A DNA stretch of 64,000 nt from Erythrobacter sp. BLCC-B19 (lineage in GTDB: Bacteria > Pseudomonadota > Alphaproteobacteria > Sphingomonadales > Sphingomonadaceae). The notes under the pieces are model-generated. The model was not told where the DNA came from, made no database searches, and saw only the letters and a list, made by a program, of their open reading frames with translations. This document shows positions 23,948 to 33,012 of the stretch, piece by piece. The position numbers and the translations under genes are program-made. The stretch lies in the NCBI RefSeq assembly GCF_028621955.1, contig NZ_CP117516.1:1944001-2008000 (forward strand), written 5' to 3'. Positions within the stretch are counted from its first letter, which is position 1. The number at the start of each line of letters is the position of its first letter.

Positions 23948-26038
23948 ATGCTGCGCCAGTACGAACTCGTCGAGAAGGTCCTCGATTACGACCCCGACGC
24001 CGATGAGGCGATGCTCAACCGCGCCTATGTCTATACCGTGCAGAAGCACGGCAGCCAGAAGCGCGCCTCCGGCGACCCCTATTTCAGCCACCCCGTCGAA
24101 GTCGCGGGGCTGATGACCGACCTGAAGCTCGATCAGGCGACCATCATCACCGCGCTGCTCCACGACACGGTCGAGGATACCCTCGCCACGATCGAGGATA
24201 TCGAGGCCCATTTCGGCCCCGAAGTCGCGCGGCTGGTGGACGGGGTCACCAAGCTCTCCAAGATCGAGGCCATGCCCGAGAACGAGCGCGCAGCGGAAAA
24301 CCTGCGCAAGTTCCTGCTCGCCATGTCCGAAGACATCCGCGTGCTGCTGGTCAAGCTTGCCGACCGCTTGCACAATATGCGCACGCTCCACTTCATCAAG
24401 AAGCCGGAAAAGCGCCTGCGCATCGCGCGCGAGACGATGGATATCTACGCCCCCCTCGCCGAGCGGGTGGGGATGTATGAATATATGCACGAAATGCAGG
24501 CGCTGGCCTTCCGCGAGCTTGAGCCCGAGGCCTATGCCACGATCACCGGCCGGCTGGAGCAGTTGCGCTCGCAAGACGGCGGGCAGGTCGATGCGATTGC
24601 CCTGAAGATCAAGCAACGCCTCGCCGAAGCGGGGCTCAAGGTCGAGGTCTACGGGCGCGAGAAGCACCCCTATTCGATCTGGCACAAGATGGCCGAACGC
24701 CATGTCAGCTTCGAACAGGTGACCGACATCATGGCCTTCCGCGTCCTCACCGACACGGAGGAGGACTGCTACCGCGCACTGGGCATCCTCCACACCACCT
24801 GGCAATTCCTGCCGGGCAAGTTCAAGGACTATATCTCGACGCCGAAGTCGAACGGGTACCGTTCCCTGCACACCTCGCTGATGTACGAGAATTCGATGCG
24901 CGTCGAAGTGCAGGTTCGCACCCGTGCGATGCATCGCACCAATGAATTCGGCCTCGCGGCGCACTGGGCCTACAAACAGGGCGACAAGCCCGACGGCGCG
25001 GTGGGCTGGCTGCGCGACCTGATCGAGATCGTCGATGCCAGCCACGATGCCGAAGAGCTGCTCGAACACACCCGCATGGCGATCTATCAGGATCGCATCT
25101 TCGCCTTCACCCCCAAGGGCGCGCTGTTCCAGCTGCCCAAGGGCGCGACGGCGGTCGACTTTGCCTTTGCGGTGCACACCAATCTCGGGCTGCAGACGGC
25201 AGGTGTGAAGATCAACGGCCGCCATATGCCGCTGCGCACGCCGCTGGCGAATGGTGACGTTGTCGAGATCATCAAGAACCCCCACGCCAGCCCGCAGCTG
25301 TCATGGCTGGCCTTTGTCGTCACCGGCAAGGCGCGCGCCGCCGTGCGCCGCGCGGTGCGGATGAAGGAGCGCGCCGAGGTCGCGACCATCGGTTCCAAAC
25401 TGTTCGACGAAATTGCCGCCCGCGTCCCGGCGCGCATCGGCAAGAAGGCGATCCGCGCGGCGGTCGAACGACTCGGCATGGAGGAGCCGGACGACCTGAT
25501 GTACGCCATCGGCGCGGCCAAGATCACCGACCGCGAGGTGATGGAAGCGCTCGTCCCCGGCTGCACCGCCGATATTCAGGAAGACGAACACTGGGAACGG
25601 CGTGAACGCGCGATCTCGATCACCGGCCTGACGCCGGGTGTCGCCTTTGAACTCGCGCCTTGCTGCCACCCCGTCCCCGGCGACCGCATCGTCGGCATCC
25701 GCCGCAAGGGCGAGCCGGTGCTCGTCCACGCGATCGACTGCATGGAACTGGCGAGCGGGGTGGACAGCGACTGGATCGACCTAGCCTGGGGCAACCAGTC
25801 AAGCGGGGCGACCGGGCAATTGTCGGTGACGATCTACGACCGGCTCGGCACGCTGGCCGAAATGGCGGGCATCTTCGCGCAGAACAAGGCCAACATCATC
25901 ACGCTGATGCAGGCGCATATCGACCACCCCTTCGTCACCTATGATGTCGAGGTGGAGGTCGAGGATTCGGCGCATCTCAATCGCATCATCTCGGCCCTGC
26001 GCGCCAGCGACGCGGTGGCCCAGGCGGAGCGGCAGTAG
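23948..26038 (+). CDS. rsh: Bifunctional (p)ppGpp synthetase/hydrolase Rsh
   Basis: A 696-residue RelA/SpoT homologue. The HD hydrolase domain has H48 and HDTVEDT (72-78). The synthetase domain has YGREKHPYSIWHKM, DIMAFRVL, YISTPKSNGYRSLHTSL and EVQVRTRAMH. A TGS domain follows (RIFAFTPKGALFQLPKGATA), then a helical region, a conserved Cys-rich part (LAPCCHPVPGDRIVGIRRKG) and a C-terminal ACT domain (VTIYDRLGTLAEMAGIFAQN). As is usual in alphaproteobacteria, this is likely the single long Rsh of the cell, making and degrading the alarmone on starvation. Confidence 0.97.
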   Translation: MLRQYELVEKVLDYDPDADEAMLNRAYVYTVQKHGSQKRASGDPYFSHPVEVAGLMTDLKLDQATIITALLHDTVEDTLATIEDIEAHFGPEVARLVDGVTKLSKIEAMPENERAAENLRKFLLAMSEDIRVLLVKLADRLHNMRTLHFIKKPEKRLRIARETMDIYAPLAERVGMYEYMHEMQALAFRELEPEAYATITGRLEQLRSQDGGQVDAIALKIKQRLAEAGLKVEVYGREKHPYSIWHKMAERHVSFEQVTDIMAFRVLTDTEEDCYRALGILHTTWQFLPGKFKDYISTPKSNGYRSLHTSLMYENSMRVEVQVRTRAMHRTNEFGLAAHWAYKQGDKPDGAVGWLRDLIEIVDASHDAEELLEHTRMAIYQDRIFAFTPKGALFQLPKGATAVDFAFAVHTNLGLQTAGVKINGRHMPLRTPLANGDVVEIIKNPHASPQLSWLAFVVTGKARAAVRRAVRMKERAEVATIGSKLFDEIAARVPARIGKKAIRAAVERLGMEEPDDLMYAIGAAKITDREVMEALVPGCTADIQEDEHWERRERAISITGLTPGVAFELAPCCHPVPGDRIVGIRRKGEPVLVHAIDCMELASGVDSDWIDLAWGNQSSGATGQLSVTIYDRLGTLAEMAGIFAQNKANIITLMQAHIDHPFVTYDVEVEVEDSAHLNRIISALRASDAVAQAERQ

Positions 26039-26067
26039 TCCTCCCCAACCGCGCTGGACCTGAGGGC

Positions 26068-27201
26068 TCAATTCGGCGAGCGGGGCGGAGCAGCCCATGC
26101 CTGCTCAACCACCCGCCGCACCGGCACGCGGATGTTGCAGATATCCGCGCCGCCGGCGGGGACGATGAAGAACGGATCGCGGCGGTTGGCGACGGCTTGG
26201 GCGTAGGCCGCGAAGGTCTCGCTTTCGGTCGACAGGTATTCGAACGCGGGTTGTTCACTCGCAGGCAGGTCGGCCACGACCCGTACCGATGTGATCGCCG
26301 TGCGCTTGCCCGCTTCCTCGGCGGTGTAGAACCCCAGCGCGCCCGATCCGCGCGGCAGGCTGGAGAGGTGCTCCATCCCCTCGATCACCCGGCCGACCAG
26401 CGCGATATTGCGATCGAGGTGACGGGGCGCATGGCCGATCACGGTATAAAGCTCCGCGCCAGAGCCAGTGTCGGGCGAATAGTTCCGGCCCACGCCGACC
26501 ATGCCGTAGCAGTGGACGGGCCAGAACGGATTGCCTTCATCCCCCATGGTTCCGCCAAGCGGCCAGCCCAGGGCCAGCGTCACAAAATCGGCATAGGCAT
26601 CCCCCATGCGCGGCGGCTCTTCGCTGGCCGGAGGCGTCCCGGTCTGCAAGGCTTGCCGGAACGCCTCGGGGACTACCACACCGCCGTTGGTCGCGATCAT
26701 GGCATTGCGAATCATCGTCGCACCCAAGCTATAGTTCATCCGAGGCCGCCCGCGCGGGTCCGGGACGGCAAGCAGATCGGGCGCGAGATACTCCGCCTCG
26801 GTCATCGCCTTCAGCCCTTCCGGCAGCGGCTTGGGCTTCCCCGTCGCCTCGGGGTTGTCGTAATTGGGATCGCCCCACTGGGTGACGTAATTGTCCTGCA
26901 CCCGGTTGACCGAAATCCCGTCATACCAGCCCGAGCGCGCGAACAGGCGGATGTTGTGGACCCAGCCCTGACTGAACGGCGCAGGCATGAGCTGGATCAC
27001 CACCTGCCGCGGCTTGCCGTCCGTGTCTGGGGCGAGGGTCATCACCAGAAGATCCTCCGCCGGGATCAGAACCCAGTCCTTGCGCGGCGCGGCGGCGACG
27101 ATTTCGGAAGGGGCGGGTGCGGCTGGCTTGGTAGCCTCCTCGGCAGCAAGCGGCAGGGCAAGGGCAAGGGCGGCCGAAGCGGCGAGCAGGATGGTTCTCA
27201 T
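26068..27201 (-). CDS. Cyclophilin-type peptidyl-prolyl isomerase, exported
   Basis: A 377-residue protein with signal peptide MRTILLAASAALALALPLAA. The cyclophilin-like region includes APFSQGWVHNIRLFARSGWYDGISVNRVQDNYVTQWGD in the N-terminal half. PVHCYGMVGVGRNY, IGHAPRHLDRNIALVGRVIEGM and FYTAEEAGKRTAITSVRVVA follow. Several loops are longer than in small cyclophilins, and a C-terminal extension of about 60 residues ends VRRVVEQAWAAPP. It should assist folding of envelope proteins, but the active-site Arg/Phe set is only partly recognisable, so activity is not certain. Confidence 0.82.
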   Translation of the reverse strand: MRTILLAASAALALALPLAAEEATKPAAPAPSEIVAAAPRKDWVLIPAEDLLVMTLAPDTDGKPRQVVIQLMPAPFSQGWVHNIRLFARSGWYDGISVNRVQDNYVTQWGDPNYDNPEATGKPKPLPEGLKAMTEAEYLAPDLLAVPDPRGRPRMNYSLGATMIRNAMIATNGGVVVPEAFRQALQTGTPPASEEPPRMGDAYADFVTLALGWPLGGTMGDEGNPFWPVHCYGMVGVGRNYSPDTGSGAELYTVIGHAPRHLDRNIALVGRVIEGMEHLSSLPRGSGALGFYTAEEAGKRTAITSVRVVADLPASEQPAFEYLSTESETFAAYAQAVANRRDPFFIVPAGGADICNIRVPVRRVVEQAWAAPPRSPN

Positions 27202-27234
27202 GGGGGCAGGTTGTGGCACATTCGCCCCCCAAGC

Positions 27235-27272
27235 AAAAACCCCTTTCCGCACGCCAGGCAGGCAGAAAGGGG
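27235..27272 (-). terminator. Orphan intrinsic terminator on the minus strand
   Basis: The arms CCCCTTTC (27240-27247) and GAAAGGGG (27265-27272) form an 8-bp stem, and five A residues flank it at 27235-27239. Read on the minus strand it ends in UUUUU. It lies upstream of the isomerase gene and downstream of nothing annotated on that strand, so it either insulates that gene from antisense read-through or ends an unannotated short RNA coming from 27273-27460. Confidence 0.55.
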
Positions 27273-27460
27273 CTTTCGAGGCCGCGTTCGCAGGGAATGC
27301 CGTATCCGCGCAGCGCGTTGCCTGTGCGACTCCTTTACCACGATTCCCGCCCGCCCCCAAACCGCCACGCCTTGCGAAGCGATCCGTTCGCCGCTAGGGG
27401 CCGGGCTTGCCGCAAATCGCGCTCAAGCAGCGCAGCGGTAGCGCGACAAAAACGCGCGAC

Positions 27461-27551
27461 GGAGCAGTGGCCGAGTGGTCGAAGGCGCACGCCTGGAAAG
27501 TGTGTATACGGCAAAACCGTATCGAGGGTTCGAATCCCTCCTGCTCCGCCA
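27461..27551 (+). tRNA. tRNA-Ser (anticodon GGA)
   Basis: A 91-nt gene. The acceptor stem is GGAGCAG/CTGCTCC, with discriminator G and encoded CCA (27549-27551). The D-arm region is TGGCCGAGTGGTCGAAGG, and the anticodon loop CTGGAAA gives anticodon GGA (reads UCC/UCU). A long variable arm (GTATACGGCAAAACCGTATC) is typical of class II tRNA-Ser, and the T-arm is GAGGGTTCGAATCCCTC. The gene borders a 2.5-kb region poor in genes, as often seen at integration sites, though no integrase or repeated tRNA end is seen. Confidence 0.97.
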
Positions 27552-28297
27552 CCGGCCTTTGAAAATCTTGAATCTTTCCTCTCAAGAGTGGCCGGCTCCC
27601 GTAAACGCCCCCCGATACGAGGTTTGTTTGGGTCGAGCGGCATGGCGGCGCATTTCTCTCTGCCGAAATCTGCCAATCAGATCCGAGTGAAGCGCACTGA
27701 GCCCTTTGAAACGACGAGGCATTTTGCGCGTGGCCGGCAAATCAGTTTTGATTGACCAGGTGGCTGCAAACCGGAGGTCGGCAACTGTTAGGCTGCATGG
27801 ATCGCCTTCAGTCAGTCACCCCGCCCGAGCTTCGCAACATCAAATCGCCGCAGGTCCGGCACCCGTAGCCATGTCGGCCCCTGCCCGCATTAACCTCGCG
27901 CCTTATGCTTGATGACAGATCATTCCGGCGAACGACGATAGGCCTGCCCTCAATGGCCGAGTTTGGGGCTTAGCGGTCATTAGGAAATCGTATGTCGAAT
28001 GACTGGTTTTGCCAGAAGCTGACATCGAGCCCGAACGGCAGTCATCGCTTACCGGCAGGAGTGGTCTCTTTGCCGGACATCCGCACACGACTGGTAACGC
28101 TTCGCAGGCTCGTTCACGCTCGGACGAACCATTCTTGCTGGATGCTTTGGCCCGCAAACTCTTGTCTCGCGAGCGCTGCACACAAGCAATCCAGGTCATG
28201 ACGCAAGCGCCTGAGTCCGCGGAGCAGACGCTCCGACGGAGACGGTCATCTGACAAAATGCGTAGATGTTACATCGGCAGGCGCGCCCGCCGCGAGG
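27552..28297. other. Gene-poor region after tRNA-Ser
   Basis: No convincing gene can be supported in these 746 bases. Short open frames exist on both strands, but none shows a recognisable domain, a good ribosome site or the codon bias of the neighbours. The composition is visibly less GC-rich than the rest of the window. It is best read as decayed or foreign DNA next to a tRNA gene. Confidence 0.6.
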
Positions 28298-29088
28298 TTA
28301 TCCGCGTGCGCCGCTATCAAAGCAATTCGGTTGCCCTGAAAAGCTGTCCGACCGCTCGCTGAGCGCCTGTGCGAGGAAATCCATCACGGCGCGGATGCGG
28401 GCGACTTTGCGCAGATCACTGTGCACCAGCAGCCACAGCGCGCTGGATACTTCGGGCAAGACGGGGCTGCATCGCACAAGATCGCTTGCGGGATCGGCCA
28501 TGTAGCAAGGCAGCAGCGCCAGGCCATTGCCTTGCCTTGCCTTGCCTTGCTGCCAGAAGCACGCCGCTGAGCGATGACATCACCAGCCGGGTGCGCGAAG
28601 GCGGAACATGGCTTTCGAGCCATCTGTAGGCAGCGGTGTGCGCAAGGGTTTCATCAAGCCCGACCCACGCATGATCGCCGTCAAGCTCGGCACTGCCTGC
28701 CTGTTCAATGTATGCTCTTGCAGCATAGACGGCAAAACCGATCGGCGCGAGCTTGCGGCCCACCAGATGCGGTTCGGGAGCGGCGGTCGCTCGCAAGGCA
28801 AGATCGGCATCGCGCCGCGTGAGGTTTGCCATCTGTGTCGCTGTGACCAGTTCAAGCCGGATATCAGGATAAAGCGCCGTCAACTGCGGGACGAGTGCCA
28901 CAAGCAGCGGGAGCAGGGTATCGGTGGTGGCCAGGCGGACTGTTCCAGCGGGGCGCAGATCCTCGCCGGCAAGCCGCCGTTCGAGCGCGATAATGCCGCG
29001 ATCCATCTCCTGCGCAAAGGCGATCATCGCTTCACCGGCCGGTGTCGCGGAATAGCCTTCGCGCTGGCGATCAAACAGGCGACATGGG
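28298..29088 (-). pseudogene. LysR family regulator remnant, truncated and frameshifted
   Basis: The effector-binding domain is readable on the minus strand from RLFDRQREGYSATPAGE (near 29085) through VRLATTDTLLPLLVALVPQL and DADLALRATAAPEPHLVGRK to VMSSLSGVLLAARQG. The reading then continues in another frame with GNGLALLPCYMADPAS and WLLVHSDLRKVARIRAVMDF. The switch occurs exactly at four tandem GCCTT units (28529-28548); two or five units would restore one frame. The N-terminal helix-turn-helix is missing upstream of 29088. Two independent lesions make it a pseudogene. Confidence 0.8.
28529..28548. repeat. Pentanucleotide tandem repeat (GCCTT)4
   Basis: Four perfect GCCTT units lie inside the LysR remnant. 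Pentamer slippage changes the frame by 2 or 1 per unit, so copy number decides whether the C-terminal part is read. With four units the frame is wrong; with two or five it is right. Such repeats underlie phase variation elsewhere, but here the gene also lacks its N-terminus. Confidence 0.85.
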
Positions 29089-29139
29089 CACGCATATTGA
29101 TGCGCTCAATCACTTCGGGCTCAATGGCCGGATCGCAGT

Positions 29140-29277
29140 CTCGATGCCGATGCGGTGGTGACCTTCATTACCGACGAGCGGGGAGAAATCAGCGCGATGA
29201 GAATTGCCGCGGCGTCCGAGCAAACGGGCTTTTCCTACGATTATCATCATCTTGCACCCAAGCGCGTCAAGGACTGA
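29140..29277 (+). pseudogene. C-terminal remnant of an exported hydrolase-like protein
   Basis: A frame open for about 46 codons ends in TGA at 29275-29277. It reads LDADAVVTFITDERGEISAM and FSYDYHHLAPKRVKD. The VTF-x-TDE-G-x2-(S/T)-(A/G)-(L/M)-R pattern resembles the tail domain (DUF3471-like) that follows serine beta-lactamase-type hydrolases. No upstream catalytic part is present, since the frame is closed shortly before. It is taken as debris of a lost gene; the family is tentative. Confidence 0.45.
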
Positions 29278-30092
29278 CAAGCATGTACCATTCTGTCACC
29301 GGCCAAACGCTTGTGGAAGTACGAATTGAGCGTTCGCTCCCCACCCAATTTCTGTCAAATCCTGTGCTCTCGCCGGTCTATACAGGCTCCCACAACTGCG
29401 ACAGATCATCCATGGCCGTCTTCGGGGATCGCGCGCGAATGGTCGAATGACCGAGATCAAGGCGCAAAGCTGACTGGACATCCATGGCGGCTGCCGCGGA
29501 CGACCGGGTCTGGATCGGCAGCCGACACTCCCCAACTCGGGCCGCGAATGGCGGGTATTGCAAGTTCGGGCCGCAAGAGCCGCCATTTCAGACGAGACGC
29601 CACAGCTGGCCTCTGGTGGCTGACCCCGTGCGCAAATTGGTAAGCCCTGCAAGAAGCAGCAAATTGCTGAAGGCGGGTAAACGTCAATGGTAGCGGCAAG
29701 TCTTACCTGCAAACGGAAAACGGGATCGCCAACCCTGCGACAGAAAACTGGCCATCCCGGGCCAAGCGGGGGGGTGATTGTACACCATTGCGCCTGATTG
29801 CAGGCGGTTCGTAAGAATCTTGCGTCCTACGAGTATCCGTGACATGATCATGTGATGGGTGGCTTGTTTTTCTGTCCCTTCGGCGGTCAAGTGACCGTGC
29901 GCCGGTCGGTCGAGTATCACCTCACCGACTGGTTCAACGAGTGATTCCTTGCCGCGCGGGATAGGCGCGGACTGATCACAGCGCTTGGCGGCTTTCACTG
30001 CCGCGCTGCTCTACATCACAGATCCGGGCTTCATTCCGCTGATTCGCCTCGCGGCCGCGTGCCGCGCCTGAGGGTTTCAGGGGGTTCACCTT
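29278..30092. other. Region without recognisable genes upstream of a TonB receptor
   Basis: These 815 bases contain only short, overlapping open frames on both strands, rich in Cys, Arg and Ser and without known motifs. The last 90 bases before 30093 presumably hold the promoter and leader of the TonB-dependent receptor, with CAGGGGGTTCACC as a plausible ribosome site. Nothing else can be supported. Confidence 0.6.
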
Positions 30093-32933
30093 ATGTCGTT
30101 TCAAACACCGCTTTACCGCGGCGCACTGTGCGTCGCCTCCATTCTGCTCGCCGGCGTTGCCACGCCTGCTCTGGCCCAGGCCACGGCGCAGCCCGCCGAC
30201 GCCGTGGCTGATGTTACCACAACCGAGGAACAGGCCGCTCAAGAGGGCCAGGCCATCACCGTCACCGGCAGCCGCATTGCCGGCCTGCCCAAGGACGGCC
30301 CGGTGCAGACGCTGTCCGTGACGCGCGACGATATCGTCCAGTCGGGCGCAGGCACCATTATTGAAGTGCTGCAAGACCTGCCCGTCACCAGCGGCGGCGG
30401 CCAGACCTTCTCGACCGCGACCGCCGGTGCGCTGTCCTCCGACACGCCGGTCGGCGCTTCGGCGGTGTCGCTGCGCGGGCTTGGTGCCTCCTCCACCCTG
30501 ACGCTCATCAACGGGCGGCGGGCGCAAATCAGCGCGTTTGCGCGCGGGCAGGAGAGCTTCATTGATGCAAGCTCCATTCCTCTGGCCGCGATCGAGCGGG
30601 TCGAGGTGCTGCCGTCCGGCGCATCGGCGATTTACGGGGCGGACGCCGTGGCGGGGGTCGTCAACTTTGTGCTGCGCGAGGATTTCGAAGGGCTGGAGCT
30701 GTCAGGCTCCTACGGCAATTCGACCGCCGGGACAGACGAAGGCCGCTTCAACATCTCGGGCGTGTTCGGCGCCCAGCTGGGCGAGCGCAATTCGGTGATG
30801 CTGGTGGTCGATTATTTCCGCCGCAATCCCTTCTTCCTGCGCGACCGGGCGATCAGCCGCAACAGCTTCAGCCCGAGCCAGCAGGGCTTCTTCCCGAGCT
30901 TCAACGATCTGTTCCTCCAGACCAACGACCAGACCGAAGGCCCGGGCAACGGCGGCTGCGCGCCCGAGAATTTCGGGGTCGGCAACCTCGGCGAGTTCTG
31001 CGAGGTCAACAACAACGCCTTTGTTTCCGCCAATGACCGGCTGGAAACGCTGGGCGGGTTGTTCACCCACCAGTTCCGCATCACCGATGGTCTGACATGG
31101 TACAACGACGTCATCTACCAGCGCGTCCGGTCACGCGGGGTCAGCAGCCCGGCGAATTTCAGCCGCGCGCCGGTCGATCCCGAAAACCCGTTCTGGCCCG
31201 CCGCGCTCCAGCAGGACATCATCGATGAAGCCGGGGTGGACGACTTCAGCGAGTTCTTCGGCTTCCCGATCTTCGCCTGGGGCAAGGTGCCCGAACCGCG
31301 CGGGGTTGAGGTCGAATCCGACAGCTACCGGATCACCTCCGGTCTCAAGGGCGATCTGACCGGCGATTGGGACTTCGATGTCGCCTTCCTGTTCGGCGGC
31401 AATGACCGGGTGCAGCGCGGGACATCGGGCCTGTACCGTTCGGGTGCGTTCTTCGATCTCAACCTCGGCAATATCTGCACCGACGGCAGCCGGGTGAATC
31501 GCTGGACGGTGAACGCCGCCCGGCCAAGTGCACGCTTCGTGGGTGACACTTGCGAGGACGCGGGCAAATCGACCCTGTGGTACAACCCGTTCGGCGGCCA
31601 GACCGAACAGGCCGACGGCGTGCTCGACCTGCTGGAAACGGAGGCCGAACGGCGCGGTAAGTCGCGGCTCTATGCGCTGGATGGCTTCGTCAGCGGCACG
31701 GTGCTCGATCTGCCCGCCGGCCCGGTCAAGGCCGCGTTCGGCGGCGAATTCCGCCGCGAAACGCTGAGCGATGTGCCCTCGGGCCTCGCGGTCGCAACCC
31801 CGACCAACCCTGATCCGATCCTTGGCTTCTCGTCCACCAGCGCCAATGCCACGCGCAACAACTGGTCCGTGTTCGGGGAGTTCTACGTCCCGGTGACCGA
31901 GACCTTCAACCTGCAACTGGCCGGACGTTACGACGACTTCCAGGGCTTCGGCGGCGACTTCAATCCCAAGATCGCCGCACGCTGGCAGCCGGTGGAATGG
32001 CTCGCGGTGCGCGGCAATTACTCGACCAGCTTCCGCGCGCCTTCGCTGGCGCAAAGCGGGGCGGGCGTGCTGCTGTCGTCCTACCGGGTCGATTGCCGGG
32101 CCACGCCGCAGGCCTGCAACAACAACGCCAACGCCACCGGGCAGGCGCTGTTGTCCGAGGACGTCGGCAACACCAACCTCGAAGCCGAAAACGCCCGCAG
32201 CTTCGGCGGCGGGGTGGTGTTCCAGCCGAACAATGCGATCGAACTGCTGGTCGATTACTGGAACATCCGGCACGAGAATCTGGTCGGCATCGACGAGGAT
32301 GATTTCATCCGCCGCGCGCTGGCGGGCGAATTCCCGGTGGTCGGTTCCGGCCTGTTGCCGACCGGTTCGCCGGGGCTGGAAGTGACCAACGGCTTTGTGT
32401 CGGACGCGCATTTCCAGATCACCAATCTCGGCTTCCAGAAGACCGACGGGATCGATGTGGCCTACACCCACCGCTTCCCCGAAGGGCCGCTCGGGTTGTT
32501 CACGCTGACCGCGGACGTCACCCACATCCTCAACTTCGACCGGCAGGCGTCGCCCTCCAGCCCGGTTGAACGGCTGGCGGGGGATTACCTCTTCCCCGAC
32601 TGGATCGGCGCGGCCCGCCTGCGCTGGCGCAAGGATGAATGGCGCGCGAGCGTCGCCGGGTTCTACACCAGCGGCTACCGCGACGATCCGGCCAACCGGA
32701 CGCTCGACGCCCTCGGCCTTCCGCGCGGGCAGGACTATTTCGTCGATGATTACATCACCGTCGATTTCACCGTCAGCTACGATTTCGCCGAAGACAGCTT
32801 CGTCCAGCTGGCGGTGCGCAACGTGCTTGACGAGGATCCCCCGCTGGTGCTCGGTTCGTCGTCCAATGTCGACCTGTTCAATCACGACCTTATCGGTCGG
32901 TTTGCCACGGTCAGCATCGTGACGCGGTTCTGA
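30093..32933 (+). CDS. TonB-dependent outer-membrane receptor (cyanophycin-type locus)
   Basis: A 946-residue receptor. The signal peptide ends near ATPALAQA. A TonB-box-like region and plug domain follow (VTGSRIAGLPKDGPVQTLSV, SLRGLGASSTLTLINGRRAQ, RVEVLPSGASAIYGADAVAG). A large beta-barrel follows and ends VSIVTRF with the terminal Phe. There is no N-terminal signalling domain, so no ECF-type control is expected. In sphingomonads such receptors often import oligosaccharides or peptides. It is followed by a strong hairpin and then by a permease, a cyanophycinase and an isoaspartyl peptidase, which suggests peptide-like cargo. Confidence 0.9.
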   Translation: MSFQTPLYRGALCVASILLAGVATPALAQATAQPADAVADVTTTEEQAAQEGQAITVTGSRIAGLPKDGPVQTLSVTRDDIVQSGAGTIIEVLQDLPVTSGGGQTFSTATAGALSSDTPVGASAVSLRGLGASSTLTLINGRRAQISAFARGQESFIDASSIPLAAIERVEVLPSGASAIYGADAVAGVVNFVLREDFEGLELSGSYGNSTAGTDEGRFNISGVFGAQLGERNSVMLVVDYFRRNPFFLRDRAISRNSFSPSQQGFFPSFNDLFLQTNDQTEGPGNGGCAPENFGVGNLGEFCEVNNNAFVSANDRLETLGGLFTHQFRITDGLTWYNDVIYQRVRSRGVSSPANFSRAPVDPENPFWPAALQQDIIDEAGVDDFSEFFGFPIFAWGKVPEPRGVEVESDSYRITSGLKGDLTGDWDFDVAFLFGGNDRVQRGTSGLYRSGAFFDLNLGNICTDGSRVNRWTVNAARPSARFVGDTCEDAGKSTLWYNPFGGQTEQADGVLDLLETEAERRGKSRLYALDGFVSGTVLDLPAGPVKAAFGGEFRRETLSDVPSGLAVATPTNPDPILGFSSTSANATRNNWSVFGEFYVPVTETFNLQLAGRYDDFQGFGGDFNPKIAARWQPVEWLAVRGNYSTSFRAPSLAQSGAGVLLSSYRVDCRATPQACNNNANATGQALLSEDVGNTNLEAENARSFGGGVVFQPNNAIELLVDYWNIRHENLVGIDEDDFIRRALAGEFPVVGSGLLPTGSPGLEVTNGFVSDAHFQITNLGFQKTDGIDVAYTHRFPEGPLGLFTLTADVTHILNFDRQASPSSPVERLAGDYLFPDWIGAARLRWRKDEWRASVAGFYTSGYRDDPANRTLDALGLPRGQDYFVDDYITVDFTVSYDFAEDSFVQLAVRNVLDEDPPLVLGSSSNVDLFNHDLIGRFATVSIVTRF

Positions 32934-32954
32934 GCCACGGTGAGGGTCGCACCA

Positions 32955-32991
32955 CCCGGGCCTTGCGCGTCAAGGGCGCGCAGGGCCCGGG
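32955..32991 (+). promoter_or_regulatory. Strong stem-loop between receptor and permease genes
   Basis: The arms CCCGGGCCTTGCGCG and CGCGCAGGGCCCGGG form a 15-bp stem with a single G-U pair and a TCAAGGG loop. No U-run follows, so it is not a classical terminator. Such hairpins between the receptor and the downstream genes of uptake operons often lower downstream expression or protect the receptor mRNA 3' end. It ends 21 bp before the next start codon. Confidence 0.7.
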
Positions 32992-33012
32992 GCGGCGCGA
33001 CGAGGAGAATGC

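Noticed and set aside
28608..29450. 280-codon plus-strand open frame across the LysR remnant
   Set aside because: Its sequence is the complement of LysR-like coding DNA; Cys/Arg/Ser-rich and without motifs.
29684..29998. 104-codon minus-strand frame upstream of the TonB receptor
   Set aside because: No family recognised, ends in low-complexity sequence, and overlaps other frames equally good; not enough support for a gene.
31131..32885. Long minus-strand open frame opposite the TonB receptor
   Set aside because: Shadow of the receptor gene; no motif and no ribosome site.
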